Origin: Sphingobacterium multivorum
GTDB taxonomy: Bacteria > Bacteroidota > Bacteroidia > Sphingobacteriales > Sphingobacteriaceae
Direction of reading: 5' to 3'
DNA: 64,000 nt
Assembly: GCF_039511225.1 (NCBI RefSeq)
Contig: NZ_CP154261.1
Span: forward strand, 2,170,001 to 2,234,000
Positions 45,320 through 53,367 of this stretch are shown one piece after another (the stretch's first letter is position 1; every line of letters begins with the position of its first letter). The position numbers and the translations under genes were made by a program. Under the pieces are notes generated by a model that was not told where the DNA came from, ran no database searches, and worked only from the letters and a program-made list of their open reading frames with translations.

Positions 45320-46820
45320 ATCAATGAGCAAGAATCCAATACTTTGGACAGATGGTTATAAATTGTGTCATAAGGATCAATATCCAGCACATACGGAATG
45401 GGTTTATGAGACTTGGACGCCACGCATGTCTCGCATAGAAGGTATTAGTCATGTTGTATTTTTTGGATTACAGGGAGCCTTGGCCGAAATCACCAATTCA
45501 TTTGATGCAAACTTTTTTGCTCAACCGGAAGAAGAGGTCGTGGCGGCTTACGAAGAGGCAATTGCAACTGTTTTTGAAAATACAAACGCGAAGTTTGCGG
45601 CGACGCATGATTCGAAACATATTCGCGACTTACATCGGCTGGGGTATCTTCCAATCAAGGTAAATGCGTTGCAGGAAGGAAGCTTGGTTCCTGTCGGCGT
45701 ACCAATGTTTACGATTGAAAATACACATCCCGATTTTTTCTGGCTTCCGGGTTATCTGGAAACTCAATTATCGGCTTTTATCTGGTCACCGATGACTGCA
45801 GCGACAATCGCAGATCGCTATAAAAGGTTATTGACGGGGTTTGCCGAGAGGACGGGCGACGTCAATAAAGTCTTTACGCAGGCCGGAGATTTTTCCATGC
45901 GTGGTATGGGGTCTCCTGAAACGGCTTATCGTACGGCTGGGGGACATCTGTTGAGCTTCGGTGTCTCTGCTACATTGTCTGTTCGGGAGTATCTGAAATC
46001 CTACTATCATGCAAAAAGTGATGTAATGATGTACACCCCATCGACGGAGCACAGTGTAATGTGTTCGTACGGAGAGGACGAGGTAGAAGCATTTCGACAT
46101 TTAATCACAACGGTGTATCCAAGTGGAAATATCTCCATCGTATCGGATACCTACGACCTCTGGAATGTAGTTGACAACGTATTGCCGCAATTGAAAGATC
46201 TTATTATGGCTAGGGAGGGGAAGGTTGTTATTCGTCCCGATAGTGGCGATCCTGTGAAGATTATCTGTGGCGATGCTGCATCTGATCGCAGTACTGTGCA
46301 GAAAGGTATCGTCGAACGTTTGTTTGAACTTTTTGGTGGTACGACCAACAGCAAAGGCTTTAAGGAGCTGGATCCCCATATTGGCGTAGTGTACGGTGAT
46401 TCCATTACAGTCGATCGAGCGGATAAGATCTGTCAAGGTTTGCTGGATAAGGGTTTTGCCTCGACGAATACCATATTGGGCATAGGTTCGTATACCTATC
46501 AGTATGTGACACGGGATACCTTTGGCTTTGCGTTAAAAGGAACGGCCGAGATTGTCAATGGTGAGTTTAAAGCGATACAGAAACGTCCCGCCACAGATAC
46601 TGGCAACTTTAAAAAATCGCAAAAGGGCATGGTCGCAGTAGTCTTTGAAAAAGACGATTTTCGTTTGATAGACGATCTTACACCGCAAACGGTCGCCGAT
46701 CTGGGTGAACGAAATCTGCTGGAAACATGTTATCTGAATGGCGAATTTGTACGCACAACGCGTTTTGAAGAAATAAGGAATAGATTAAGAACTGAAACAA
46801 TTCGAGTATATGGAAAATAG
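45312..46820 (+). CDS. nadV: Nicotinamide phosphoribosyltransferase
   Basis: This 502-residue NAMPT-type enzyme makes NMN from nicotinamide and PRPP. It begins NPILWTDGYKLCHKDQYP, matching human NAMPT NPIL-TD-YK-H. The Asp in QAGDFSMRG corresponds to NAMPT Asp219, which favours nicotinamide over nicotinate, and the His in STEHSVM to His247, the phosphorylated histidine. VIRPDSGDP is the phosphoribosyl-binding block. It overlaps both neighbours (8 bases with the PRPP synthetase gene, 11 with nadE), so the three are translationally coupled. A second Met at 45324 is also a possible start. Confidence 0.93.
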   Translation: MFKSMSKNPILWTDGYKLCHKDQYPAHTEWVYETWTPRMSRIEGISHVVFFGLQGALAEITNSFDANFFAQPEEEVVAAYEEAIATVFENTNAKFAATHDSKHIRDLHRLGYLPIKVNALQEGSLVPVGVPMFTIENTHPDFFWLPGYLETQLSAFIWSPMTAATIADRYKRLLTGFAERTGDVNKVFTQAGDFSMRGMGSPETAYRTAGGHLLSFGVSATLSVREYLKSYYHAKSDVMMYTPSTEHSVMCSYGEDEVEAFRHLITTVYPSGNISIVSDTYDLWNVVDNVLPQLKDLIMAREGKVVIRPDSGDPVKIICGDAASDRSTVQKGIVERLFELFGGTTNSKGFKELDPHIGVVYGDSITVDRADKICQGLLDKGFASTNTILGIGSYTYQYVTRDTFGFALKGTAEIVNGEFKAIQKRPATDTGNFKKSQKGMVAVVFEKDDFRLIDDLTPQTVADLGERNLLETCYLNGEFVRTTRFEEIRNRLRTETIRVYGK

Positions 46821-47592
46821 CGTAAACAAACCGTTTTTCATCCAGGATGAAAACGTTGCACAGTATGCACAATTGATGGCATCCTGGATTGCCCAACAGG
46901 TGAAATCGGCCGACCGCAAAGGACTTGTATTGGGTATGAGTGGTGGGATAGACTGCAGTGTTGTCGCTTGCCTATGCCGGCTGGCACAGGTGGATGTCCA
47001 CTTGGTGTTGATGCCATATGGCAGTGATATGAACAAAAGTAAAAGCCATCAACATGCCATGGAGCTTATTCAGAAATTTGATTTTCCATTTCATGTATTT
47101 GACATTCAACCCGCGGTGGATGCGTTGGCCATTCATCAAGAACAGTTTATCGCAGAAGCTACCGGCACTAACCGCGCTTTGAGCCTTGCCAATATTCGTC
47201 CACGTGTTCGTATGACGTATTTGTATCAATTTGCACAATTGGGTAGTAGATTTGTTATTGGTACGGGGAATATGGCCGAAGCTACTGTAGGTTATTTTAC
47301 GAAATGGGGTGATGGTGCCTATGATCTGAACCCGCTGGCAATGGTTACCAAACAGGAAGTGTATACCTTAGCCAAATATTTGGGTGTGCCCGAATCTATT
47401 CAGTATAAAAGTCCATCTGCTGGTCTTTGGGAGGGGCAGACCGATGAAGAGGAATTGGGTATGACCTATGCGCAAATCGATGGGTTTATTTTAAAAGGTA
47501 CATCGGGCGATCCGGTTATAGACGAAATTATTCGTAAACGTATACAACAATCTGCCCACAAGTTTGCAGCGGTGCCTACATTCAAAGGTTAA
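46810..47592 (+). CDS. nadE: Ammonia-dependent NAD synthetase
   Basis: This 260-residue enzyme lacks a glutaminase domain, so it uses ammonia. The ATP pyrophosphatase P-loop is MSGGIDCSVV, with Cys where most have Ser (SGGIDS). GTGNMAEATVGYFTKWGDG, AYDLNPLAMVTKQEVYTLA and SPSAGLWEGQTDEEELG are hallmark NadE blocks. It converts deamido-NAD to NAD, or, if of the Francisella-type, NaMN to NMN. It overlaps nadV by 11 bases. About 150 bases follow before the next gene, holding only a short hairpin (GTGAA/TTCAC, 47661-47677). Confidence 0.93.
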   Translation: MENSVNKPFFIQDENVAQYAQLMASWIAQQVKSADRKGLVLGMSGGIDCSVVACLCRLAQVDVHLVLMPYGSDMNKSKSHQHAMELIQKFDFPFHVFDIQPAVDALAIHQEQFIAEATGTNRALSLANIRPRVRMTYLYQFAQLGSRFVIGTGNMAEATVGYFTKWGDGAYDLNPLAMVTKQEVYTLAKYLGVPESIQYKSPSAGLWEGQTDEEELGMTYAQIDGFILKGTSGDPVIDEIIRKRIQQSAHKFAAVPTFKG

Positions 47593-47745
47593 TTTTAAAT
47601 GGTTCGAGAAGTCGACGCAGGCACTTCATAACAGGCAACAAGGGACAAAAAAGTACTATAGTGAAGATGATTTTCACTGGAAGAAGGCTTTAATGGCTTC
47701 ATCGTTCTGCGAAATGAAGGCTGCGTTGAAATAAATATAGATGTT

Positions 47746-48672
47746 ATGAAACTGAATAACATAAAAACACAATTTGATCAGATTGTAGATGTCCAACAGA
47801 TTGCCAGCGGCAAAAAGGATAATGTAGCGGACATATTGACCTTGGCCAAGGACGAAGTTATCCCTCCAGCAGCCTCGGACAAAAGACGCACCTTGCTCTT
47901 GGCGATCGACGTCCAAAATGATTTTATGGAATCCATCGGTAGCCTTGCGGTCAATGGCTCAAAGGCCGATGTACAACGTCTGACGCAGTGGATGTATCGT
48001 AATATTGAGGCCTTAACGCAAGTCATGTGTAGTCTCGATTGTCACTCGATAAGGCAGATTTTCCATCCCGCTTGGTGGCTTGACAGTGCGGGAAATCATC
48101 CGGAGCCATTTACCATTATTCGCTATGCTGATGTCCGCGACGGTATCTGGCGTGCTGTGAATGGCCATACAGCCTTAGCGCTGGATTATCTCCAGCATTT
48201 GGAAGCTGAGGGAAAAAAACAATTGTGTATCTGGCCATACCATTGTCTGGAAGGGACTTCGGGGGCGCAGCTGGAGAGTCAATTCACCAATATGCTTTAT
48301 TTTCACAGTGCAGCGCGTCAGGTCAAACCGATATTGGTTTATAAGGGGCAAGATCCAAATACGGAAATGTACGGTATTATCAAAGCGGAATATGACGATA
48401 ATAAATTCGTAAATCATGCTGTGCTCGATGCAATTCGCGATTACGATGCGATATACATCGCCGGTCAAGCTTCCAGTCATTGTGTTTTAGCATCGGCCGT
48501 GCAGATTTTGGAATATTTTGAACAAGACCGAGCGATTACGTCACGAATCACCTTATTGATCGACTGTATGTCGCCCATCGCTGGATTTGAAGCGCAGACT
48601 TTACAGCAGTTTGAGGCTTTAAAGGAGAAGTATGGAATCCAGATCAAATTGTCAACCGAAGTAACTTTGTAG
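47746..48672 (+). CDS. Isochorismatase-fold nicotinamidase-like hydrolase
   Basis: This 308-residue cytosolic protein has the cysteine-hydrolase triad of nicotinamidases: Asp in AIDVQNDFM, Lys in LVYKGQDP, and Cys in SSHCVLAS; DCHSIRQIFHPAWW resembles the metal-binding strand. Nicotinamidases are usually 180-220 residues, so the N-terminal 45 residues and inserts (around 85-150) are extra. It likely deamidates nicotinamide or a related compound, feeding the NadE branch; this would compete with NadV for nicotinamide. It precedes nrtR by only 3 bases. Another amide substrate is possible. Confidence 0.85.
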   Translation: MKLNNIKTQFDQIVDVQQIASGKKDNVADILTLAKDEVIPPAASDKRRTLLLAIDVQNDFMESIGSLAVNGSKADVQRLTQWMYRNIEALTQVMCSLDCHSIRQIFHPAWWLDSAGNHPEPFTIIRYADVRDGIWRAVNGHTALALDYLQHLEAEGKKQLCIWPYHCLEGTSGAQLESQFTNMLYFHSAARQVKPILVYKGQDPNTEMYGIIKAEYDDNKFVNHAVLDAIRDYDAIYIAGQASSHCVLASAVQILEYFEQDRAITSRITLLIDCMSPIAGFEAQTLQQFEALKEKYGIQIKLSTEVTL

Positions 48673-48675
48673 CAG

Positions 48676-49380
48676 ATGACAGCCTCCGAAAAAAAATACA
48701 CATATGATTACCCAAGGCCTGCTGTTACGGTTGACTGTGTAATCTTCGGCTTTGATAAAAACCAGCTTAAGGTATTATTGACCAAACGGGCAATAGAGCC
48801 TTTTGTGGGAAAATGGGCATTTCCTGGCGGTTTTATTCAGGAAGATGAAAACGCCGACGACTGTGCGCTTCGTAAACTGCAGGAGGAGGCCGGTCTCAAA
48901 GATATTTTCCTCGAACAGCTTTATACATTTTCAGACTTAGCTCGAGATCCGCGCGGAAGAGTCATTAGTATTGCTTACTATGCACTTGTCAGGCCCGATG
49001 CTTATACGTTGGAAGCAGGGGTTGATATCGATGCGGTGCAATGGTTTGGTATTGACGAAAAGATGGATCTCGCTTTTGACCATAAACAGATCTTGAATAC
49101 CGCCATACAACGGCTCAGGGGTAAAATTCGTTATCAACCGATCGGTTTTGAGCTCTTGCCCGAACAGTTTACCTTGCCCGATTTACACAATTTGTATGAA
49201 ACTGTTCTGCAGCGGTCAATTGATCGGGGAAACTTTCGTAAAAAAATTCTCAGCATGGGTTTATTGATCGACCACAGCGATAAGCAAAAAAACCGGCGTG
49301 CCAGGGCTGCAAAGATTTATAGTTTTGACAGGGTAAAATATAAAGAACTGACTGAATCGGGGTTTTATTTTGAAGTATAG
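48676..49380 (+). CDS. nrtR: NrtR family Nudix-related transcriptional repressor
   Basis: This 234-residue protein has an N-terminal Nudix domain (about 15-145) and a C-terminal winged helix (about 155-230) with LPDLHNLYETVLQRSIDRGNFRKKI, the NrtR DNA-binding segment. The Nudix box GGFIQEDENADDCALRKLQEEAGL-type sequence has RK where catalytic enzymes have RE, so hydrolysis is probably lost and the domain used for sensing ADP-ribose-like NAD metabolites. It is the last gene of the NAD operon and should bind the two TGAGTA-N5-TACTCA dyads before the first gene. Some Bacteroidota paralogues instead regulate arabinose; the NAD context decides here. Confidence 0.9.
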   Translation: MTASEKKYTYDYPRPAVTVDCVIFGFDKNQLKVLLTKRAIEPFVGKWAFPGGFIQEDENADDCALRKLQEEAGLKDIFLEQLYTFSDLARDPRGRVISIAYYALVRPDAYTLEAGVDIDAVQWFGIDEKMDLAFDHKQILNTAIQRLRGKIRYQPIGFELLPEQFTLPDLHNLYETVLQRSIDRGNFRKKILSMGLLIDHSDKQKNRRARAAKIYSFDRVKYKELTESGFYFEV

Positions 49381-49393
49381 GTCTAACCAACGG

Positions 49394-49426
49394 AGCAGGC
49401 AACCATGATATTGGCTCCTGCCTGCT
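49394..49426 (+). terminator. Possible terminator after nrtR
   Basis: Stem AGCAGGCA/TGCCTGCT (49394-49401 and 49419-49426) followed by only TTCATT. An alternative pairing GGAGC/GCTCC exists inside. It lies 13 bases past the nrtR stop; the U tract is poor, so this call is weak. Confidence 0.45.
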
Positions 49427-49517
49427 TTCATTGCTGTCTGGTCTTTTTTAAGATCTTACGTGAATGTCCGGTGCAGCGCTATCTTAATGCACTAATTCGA
49501 GCTGAGTCGCGTTTGGG

Positions 49518-50078
49518 CTAACCCTGAAAATCACCACAATCATGGACTTCGAACTGATCGACTAAAGCTTTCTGTGTATAGTATTTTGCGATACGTTTAT
49601 TTTTTAACAAAAGAGAATCCCCCTTAATTTTTAATTCGAAAATGGGCTCTTTCTCTATTTTCTTGAAGTAAAACTCATTATTTTTAGTCTTAATCGTGAG
49701 GCCGCTGTCACGAAAATTATAGGTGAAATCTTTGATTTGATAGATTTCATTGGAATCACAGACATTGACCAAAAGCAGTTGTTTTTTATTCATTTTGATT
49801 TCTGCAAGATCACATGCATAACATATTCCTGAGAATTCGATGCCATACTTCTTAAAACTATCGTTGCTTTCCGGTCGAAGAATAGCAATAGGATACAGCT
49901 GCTTAAAGAGCGAAAGGTTATCATCGGATATGGATGTTAGCTCTTTTTGTTTCTTTATGGAGTCTATGCTGGCGGTGCTGCTGAATGCGGCAGCTGATTT
50001 TTTAGCTTCATTCTTTTGCTGGCAGCTGAAAAACAATACCATGCAGGGCAGAAACATAGTCTTTAAGATTACCTTCAT
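49518..50078 (-). CDS. Small lipoprotein of unknown function
   Basis: This 186-residue lipoprotein starts at the Met that opens the signal (MKVILKTMFLPCMVLFFSCQQK, lipobox FFSC); an upstream Met at 50093 is possible. The mature part is a compact mixed domain with a CYACDLAEIKM segment (two cysteines two residues apart) and many beta strands. I recognise no family. It lies beside another small lipoprotein gene of similar size and style in the same direction, 60 bases away, suggesting a shared envelope role. Confidence 0.7.
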   Translation of the reverse strand: MKVILKTMFLPCMVLFFSCQQKNEAKKSAAAFSSTASIDSIKKQKELTSISDDNLSLFKQLYPIAILRPESNDSFKKYGIEFSGICYACDLAEIKMNKKQLLLVNVCDSNEIYQIKDFTYNFRDSGLTIKTKNNEFYFKKIEKEPIFELKIKGDSLLLKNKRIAKYYTQKALVDQFEVHDCGDFQG

Positions 50079-50138
50079 CGTTATTTTTCGCAATTATTGT
50101 TGTTACTCATAAACATATAGATTGAGAAACGGTTTTTG

Positions 50139-50696
50139 TTATTCAATCTCAACCCATTTTCTTTCGAAGTAGACGGTGCCTACCGGTGTATCGGTCGCGT
50201 CTATGATTTTCGCTGCTACAAAGTCGCCCTTTAGGCCAGCATATTTTAGTTTTAAACCTTTACTTTCTAAGTCGGAGGTATCATAGTATGCGCCTAATTT
50301 GAGTTGAAATGGATTGTGTTCCACATCATTGGTAAAGATGGAAAACAAAAGCAACTTCGTAGCCTGTTTATCTGCCTCTTCGTATCCAAAGAAGCGATGA
50401 TCGATACGTATATTGGCATGTAAGCGTATCATACTGTCTCGAGCACTTAAGTTTACATAAGCTTTGGTGATTTCGTCAGATTCCAGTACGCTTTGTGCAT
50501 TTGCTTGGTCAATGCTATCCAGTTTGGAAGTTTTTAACGATATACTTTCTTTTGAAGCAGTATTCTCGGCAGCTTTTTCCATGGCTTTGCTTGAGCTTAC
50601 AGGTGCTTCGACTTGTTTCGGTTTTTCCTGACAAGCGATTTGTAACGAGAGGAGTGCTAATGCACTGCTATAATAACTGTATTTGAAATGATTCAT
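50139..50696 (-). CDS. Small lipoprotein of unknown function
   Basis: This 185-residue lipoprotein (lipobox SLQIACQEK; start at the Met at 50696, with a less likely Met at 50720) has a low-complexity Ser/Ala/Lys/Glu linker (about 25-65), then a beta-rich domain with HANIRIDHRFFGYEEADKQATKLLLFS and ending VGTVYFERKWVEIE. No family is recognised. It resembles the downstream lipoprotein in layout and is followed by it. The gene precedes the WG-repeat operon, which runs the other way, so they share a divergent control region. Confidence 0.68.
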   Translation of the reverse strand: MNHFKYSYYSSALALLSLQIACQEKPKQVEAPVSSSKAMEKAAENTASKESISLKTSKLDSIDQANAQSVLESDEITKAYVNLSARDSMIRLHANIRIDHRFFGYEEADKQATKLLLFSIFTNDVEHNPFQLKLGAYYDTSDLESKGLKLKYAGLKGDFVAAKIIDATDTPVGTVYFERKWVEIE

Positions 50697-50870
50697 TGTT
50701 CTTTCTGTTACAAAATCCAATCCAAAGTTGCAGAAAATAGGGGGAGAAAAAAATCCCTGTTTTCCGCTAATCGAAGAAATCGATAAATACGGTATTTTTA
50801 CGGCATTCGCATGATTCTTGTCGTATGGAACGGATCAATGTGATACAACAAAAAACAGAAGAAATAAAGT

Positions 50871-53348
50871 ATGGCGCATCGTATTTATATTTATAATGTA
50901 AATCTCAGGACCAAAGAAACATATCCCACTTACCTGGCCGAATGGAATTATGAAATTCCCATCCTCATGCTGCCATTATTTTCCGCCAATATCCGTTCCA
51001 AAGGTTCTCAGCTTTATGCCAACAAGGAAGATGGGATCGCAAGACTTCGCTATTTTTATGCGTTGTTGGCTGATAGGTATCAATTGCATTATAAAAAAAG
51101 CTATTATGAGCCTGTCAACAACATGTTTGAATTTTTGGAAGCGCTACCTTTTGATACCTTGCAGATCGATGGACGCGATGTTTTTACCATGAATGCGGAA
51201 AAAGATGTGGAGCAAGCCAAAGATTGGGTGGAAGAAATTAAAATGCAAGCCTTATTGTATGAACAAGCTGTCGATGAGCAGTCCTTAGATCCGCTGGACC
51301 CGCTTGTGAAAGCGTCTGGTTATACTTCTTTTTTAGATGCCCTTCAAACCGATTGGATTGATTATGGATTGGGTTTATGGGAAGAAGAAGTTCTGAAAGG
51401 GCCAGAGCCTGAGATTTTTGAAGCAGGAGGAAAGCAGGGATTAAAAAATGCCAAGGGGGATATTTTGGTTGAGGCGATTTATGATGAAATATTCGAATTC
51501 AATGAACAGGGGATCGCCGTTGTTGAACGCGATGGCCTTTTTGGTTATATTGATACGAGTGGCACTATACTAATTCCATGTCAATATGTGGAGGCCTTTG
51601 ATGCCCGGCATATCAACGGGAACAATTACGCTGAAGTGGAAGTGGCAGGGAAACGTGGGGTACTGCATATTGATACCAAACAGCTGAGCATACCTGCATT
51701 ATATGATGAACTCGACTGGATCGCCTATGGCTTTTTAAATGCAAGACAGGGGGATAGCCACATACTCCTTTCGGCTGAAGGACGATTGATTATTTCAGAT
51801 CCCGCACCCGAGTCGTTTATGTATGACTATAACAAGTTGTTCTATAGCCGGCAAAAAGGAACGATAAAAAGGAAGTATTACCTAATGGATGGTCAGTTTT
51901 TAGGGACTTTTTTGGAAGGTAGCCTGGAGCCGCTAGCCAATCGCTATTTTTGGATTAAACCCAATAAGCTACAGTCAAAAATTGCCGTCATTCAACCCGA
52001 TGGTAATATTTTGGATGAAGGAATTGACCGGATTATAGTGTTGGACGACTATCGAAGTATTGCGTATCTCAAAAATAAAAGATGGCAGATCTATTCGCTT
52101 GAACTAGGCTTATTCCGATTGGCTGATTTAACGATTGATAAGGTTCTAGTCGATCATATACAACAGTACCGTAAAGATATTTTTGTCGTCGGCTGTGCTC
52201 AAGGGCAGGGGATTTACGACGCTCATCGAGGGGAATGGTTACTTGAACCTGCTATTACCTATCAAAAAATCGAACATTGCTTTTTGGATTTTATGCGCAT
52301 ACACTGTGCACAGGGTATGTACTGCTTCGATACGAAGCTTAACGTCCGTAGCGCGCTGTATGATTATATCTGTTCGCCTTTTCATTACCCAAGACCAGAA
52401 GCGGCGGAAGGTGAACTGTTGCTTTTATTCAAAGGGGATAAGTTGTTTAATTTGGATTTAAATCGAAATGTTGTCGAGATTCCCGAAACAGCATATGGCT
52501 ATTTGTATTCCGAGCGATACCAGCTCCGGGGGCGCGATCAAAGCTATTTTGTACAGTTCTATCAGGCATGGATCAAGCGTAAGGGCGACGGCTACGAACA
52601 GTATTTTGACAATGAAACGCTGTTGGAAAATGGTAAGAAGCTGGAAGCGGAGGGAAAAATTTCAGATGCCATTCGATTGTTCAGCATCGGAGCAGATCGG
52701 GGTAGTGCAGACTGTCAATATCTGCTTGGAAACATCTTTACGGATGATGACTACGAGGGGATGGATATCGAAAAAGGAAAGTCTTTTTATGAAAAAGCCA
52801 TGGCTCAGGATCATGCGCAGGCATGGAATAATTGGGGATTTTTATATGCCACAGGCCATGGTGTAGCATTTGATGTATCCAAAGCCTTAAAGGCCTATCA
52901 AAAGTCTGCTGCGCTAGGTGAAGCGCAGGCTATGAGCAACCTGGGTAACTGGTATTATGAGGGTGAATATGTGGAACAAGATTATGCCTTGGCCCTGGAT
53001 TATTTTAAACAAGCGGAAAAAGCGGGGATTTATAATGATGCTCAAATCGCAGAAATCTACTATCAAGGGCAAGATTATGCGAACTTATTGCGTTATTTGA
53101 AAAAGGATCCCAACAATCTATTTTCTGCTATTTATTATGGGATTCTATATGAGGAAGGCTTTGGTGTAAAACAAAGCTTGCAAAAAGCAATCCGCTATTA
53201 TGAAAAAGCCAATGAAAATAGCGTGTACGCCTATGCCGTTAATCGTTTGTTACAACTCTATGGAGCACATGGAGCAGCTTCAGACGCGGATAAATACGGA
53301 TTTTGGTTAAATTTTGCTCAAGAAAATGCTGTTGAAATTGATCAATAG
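50871..53348 (+). CDS. WG-repeat and Sel1-repeat protein, paralogue 1
   Basis: This 825-residue protein has no signal peptide. Residues 1-170 are a distinct N-terminal domain (MAHRIYIYN, LAEWNYEIPILMLPLFSAN) seen only in such proteins. Residues about 180-580 contain WG-type beta repeats (GLFGYIDTSGTILIP, KRGVLHIDTKQLSIPALYDEL). Residues about 600-800 are Sel1-like repeats (AWNNWGFLYATGHGV; AMSNLGNWYYEGEYVEQDYALALDYF). Both repeat types act in protein binding. The next gene, 19 bases on, is a full-length paralogue. The function is unknown; it may be an adaptor or part of an envelope or toxin-type system. Confidence 0.85.
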   Translation: MAHRIYIYNVNLRTKETYPTYLAEWNYEIPILMLPLFSANIRSKGSQLYANKEDGIARLRYFYALLADRYQLHYKKSYYEPVNNMFEFLEALPFDTLQIDGRDVFTMNAEKDVEQAKDWVEEIKMQALLYEQAVDEQSLDPLDPLVKASGYTSFLDALQTDWIDYGLGLWEEEVLKGPEPEIFEAGGKQGLKNAKGDILVEAIYDEIFEFNEQGIAVVERDGLFGYIDTSGTILIPCQYVEAFDARHINGNNYAEVEVAGKRGVLHIDTKQLSIPALYDELDWIAYGFLNARQGDSHILLSAEGRLIISDPAPESFMYDYNKLFYSRQKGTIKRKYYLMDGQFLGTFLEGSLEPLANRYFWIKPNKLQSKIAVIQPDGNILDEGIDRIIVLDDYRSIAYLKNKRWQIYSLELGLFRLADLTIDKVLVDHIQQYRKDIFVVGCAQGQGIYDAHRGEWLLEPAITYQKIEHCFLDFMRIHCAQGMYCFDTKLNVRSALYDYICSPFHYPRPEAAEGELLLLFKGDKLFNLDLNRNVVEIPETAYGYLYSERYQLRGRDQSYFVQFYQAWIKRKGDGYEQYFDNETLLENGKKLEAEGKISDAIRLFSIGADRGSADCQYLLGNIFTDDDYEGMDIEKGKSFYEKAMAQDHAQAWNNWGFLYATGHGVAFDVSKALKAYQKSAALGEAQAMSNLGNWYYEGEYVEQDYALALDYFKQAEKAGIYNDAQIAEIYYQGQDYANLLRYLKKDPNNLFSAIYYGILYEEGFGVKQSLQKAIRYYEKANENSVYAYAVNRLLQLYGAHGAASDADKYGFWLNFAQENAVEIDQ

Positions 53349-53367
53349 TAAGAGAATTGCATAAAAA

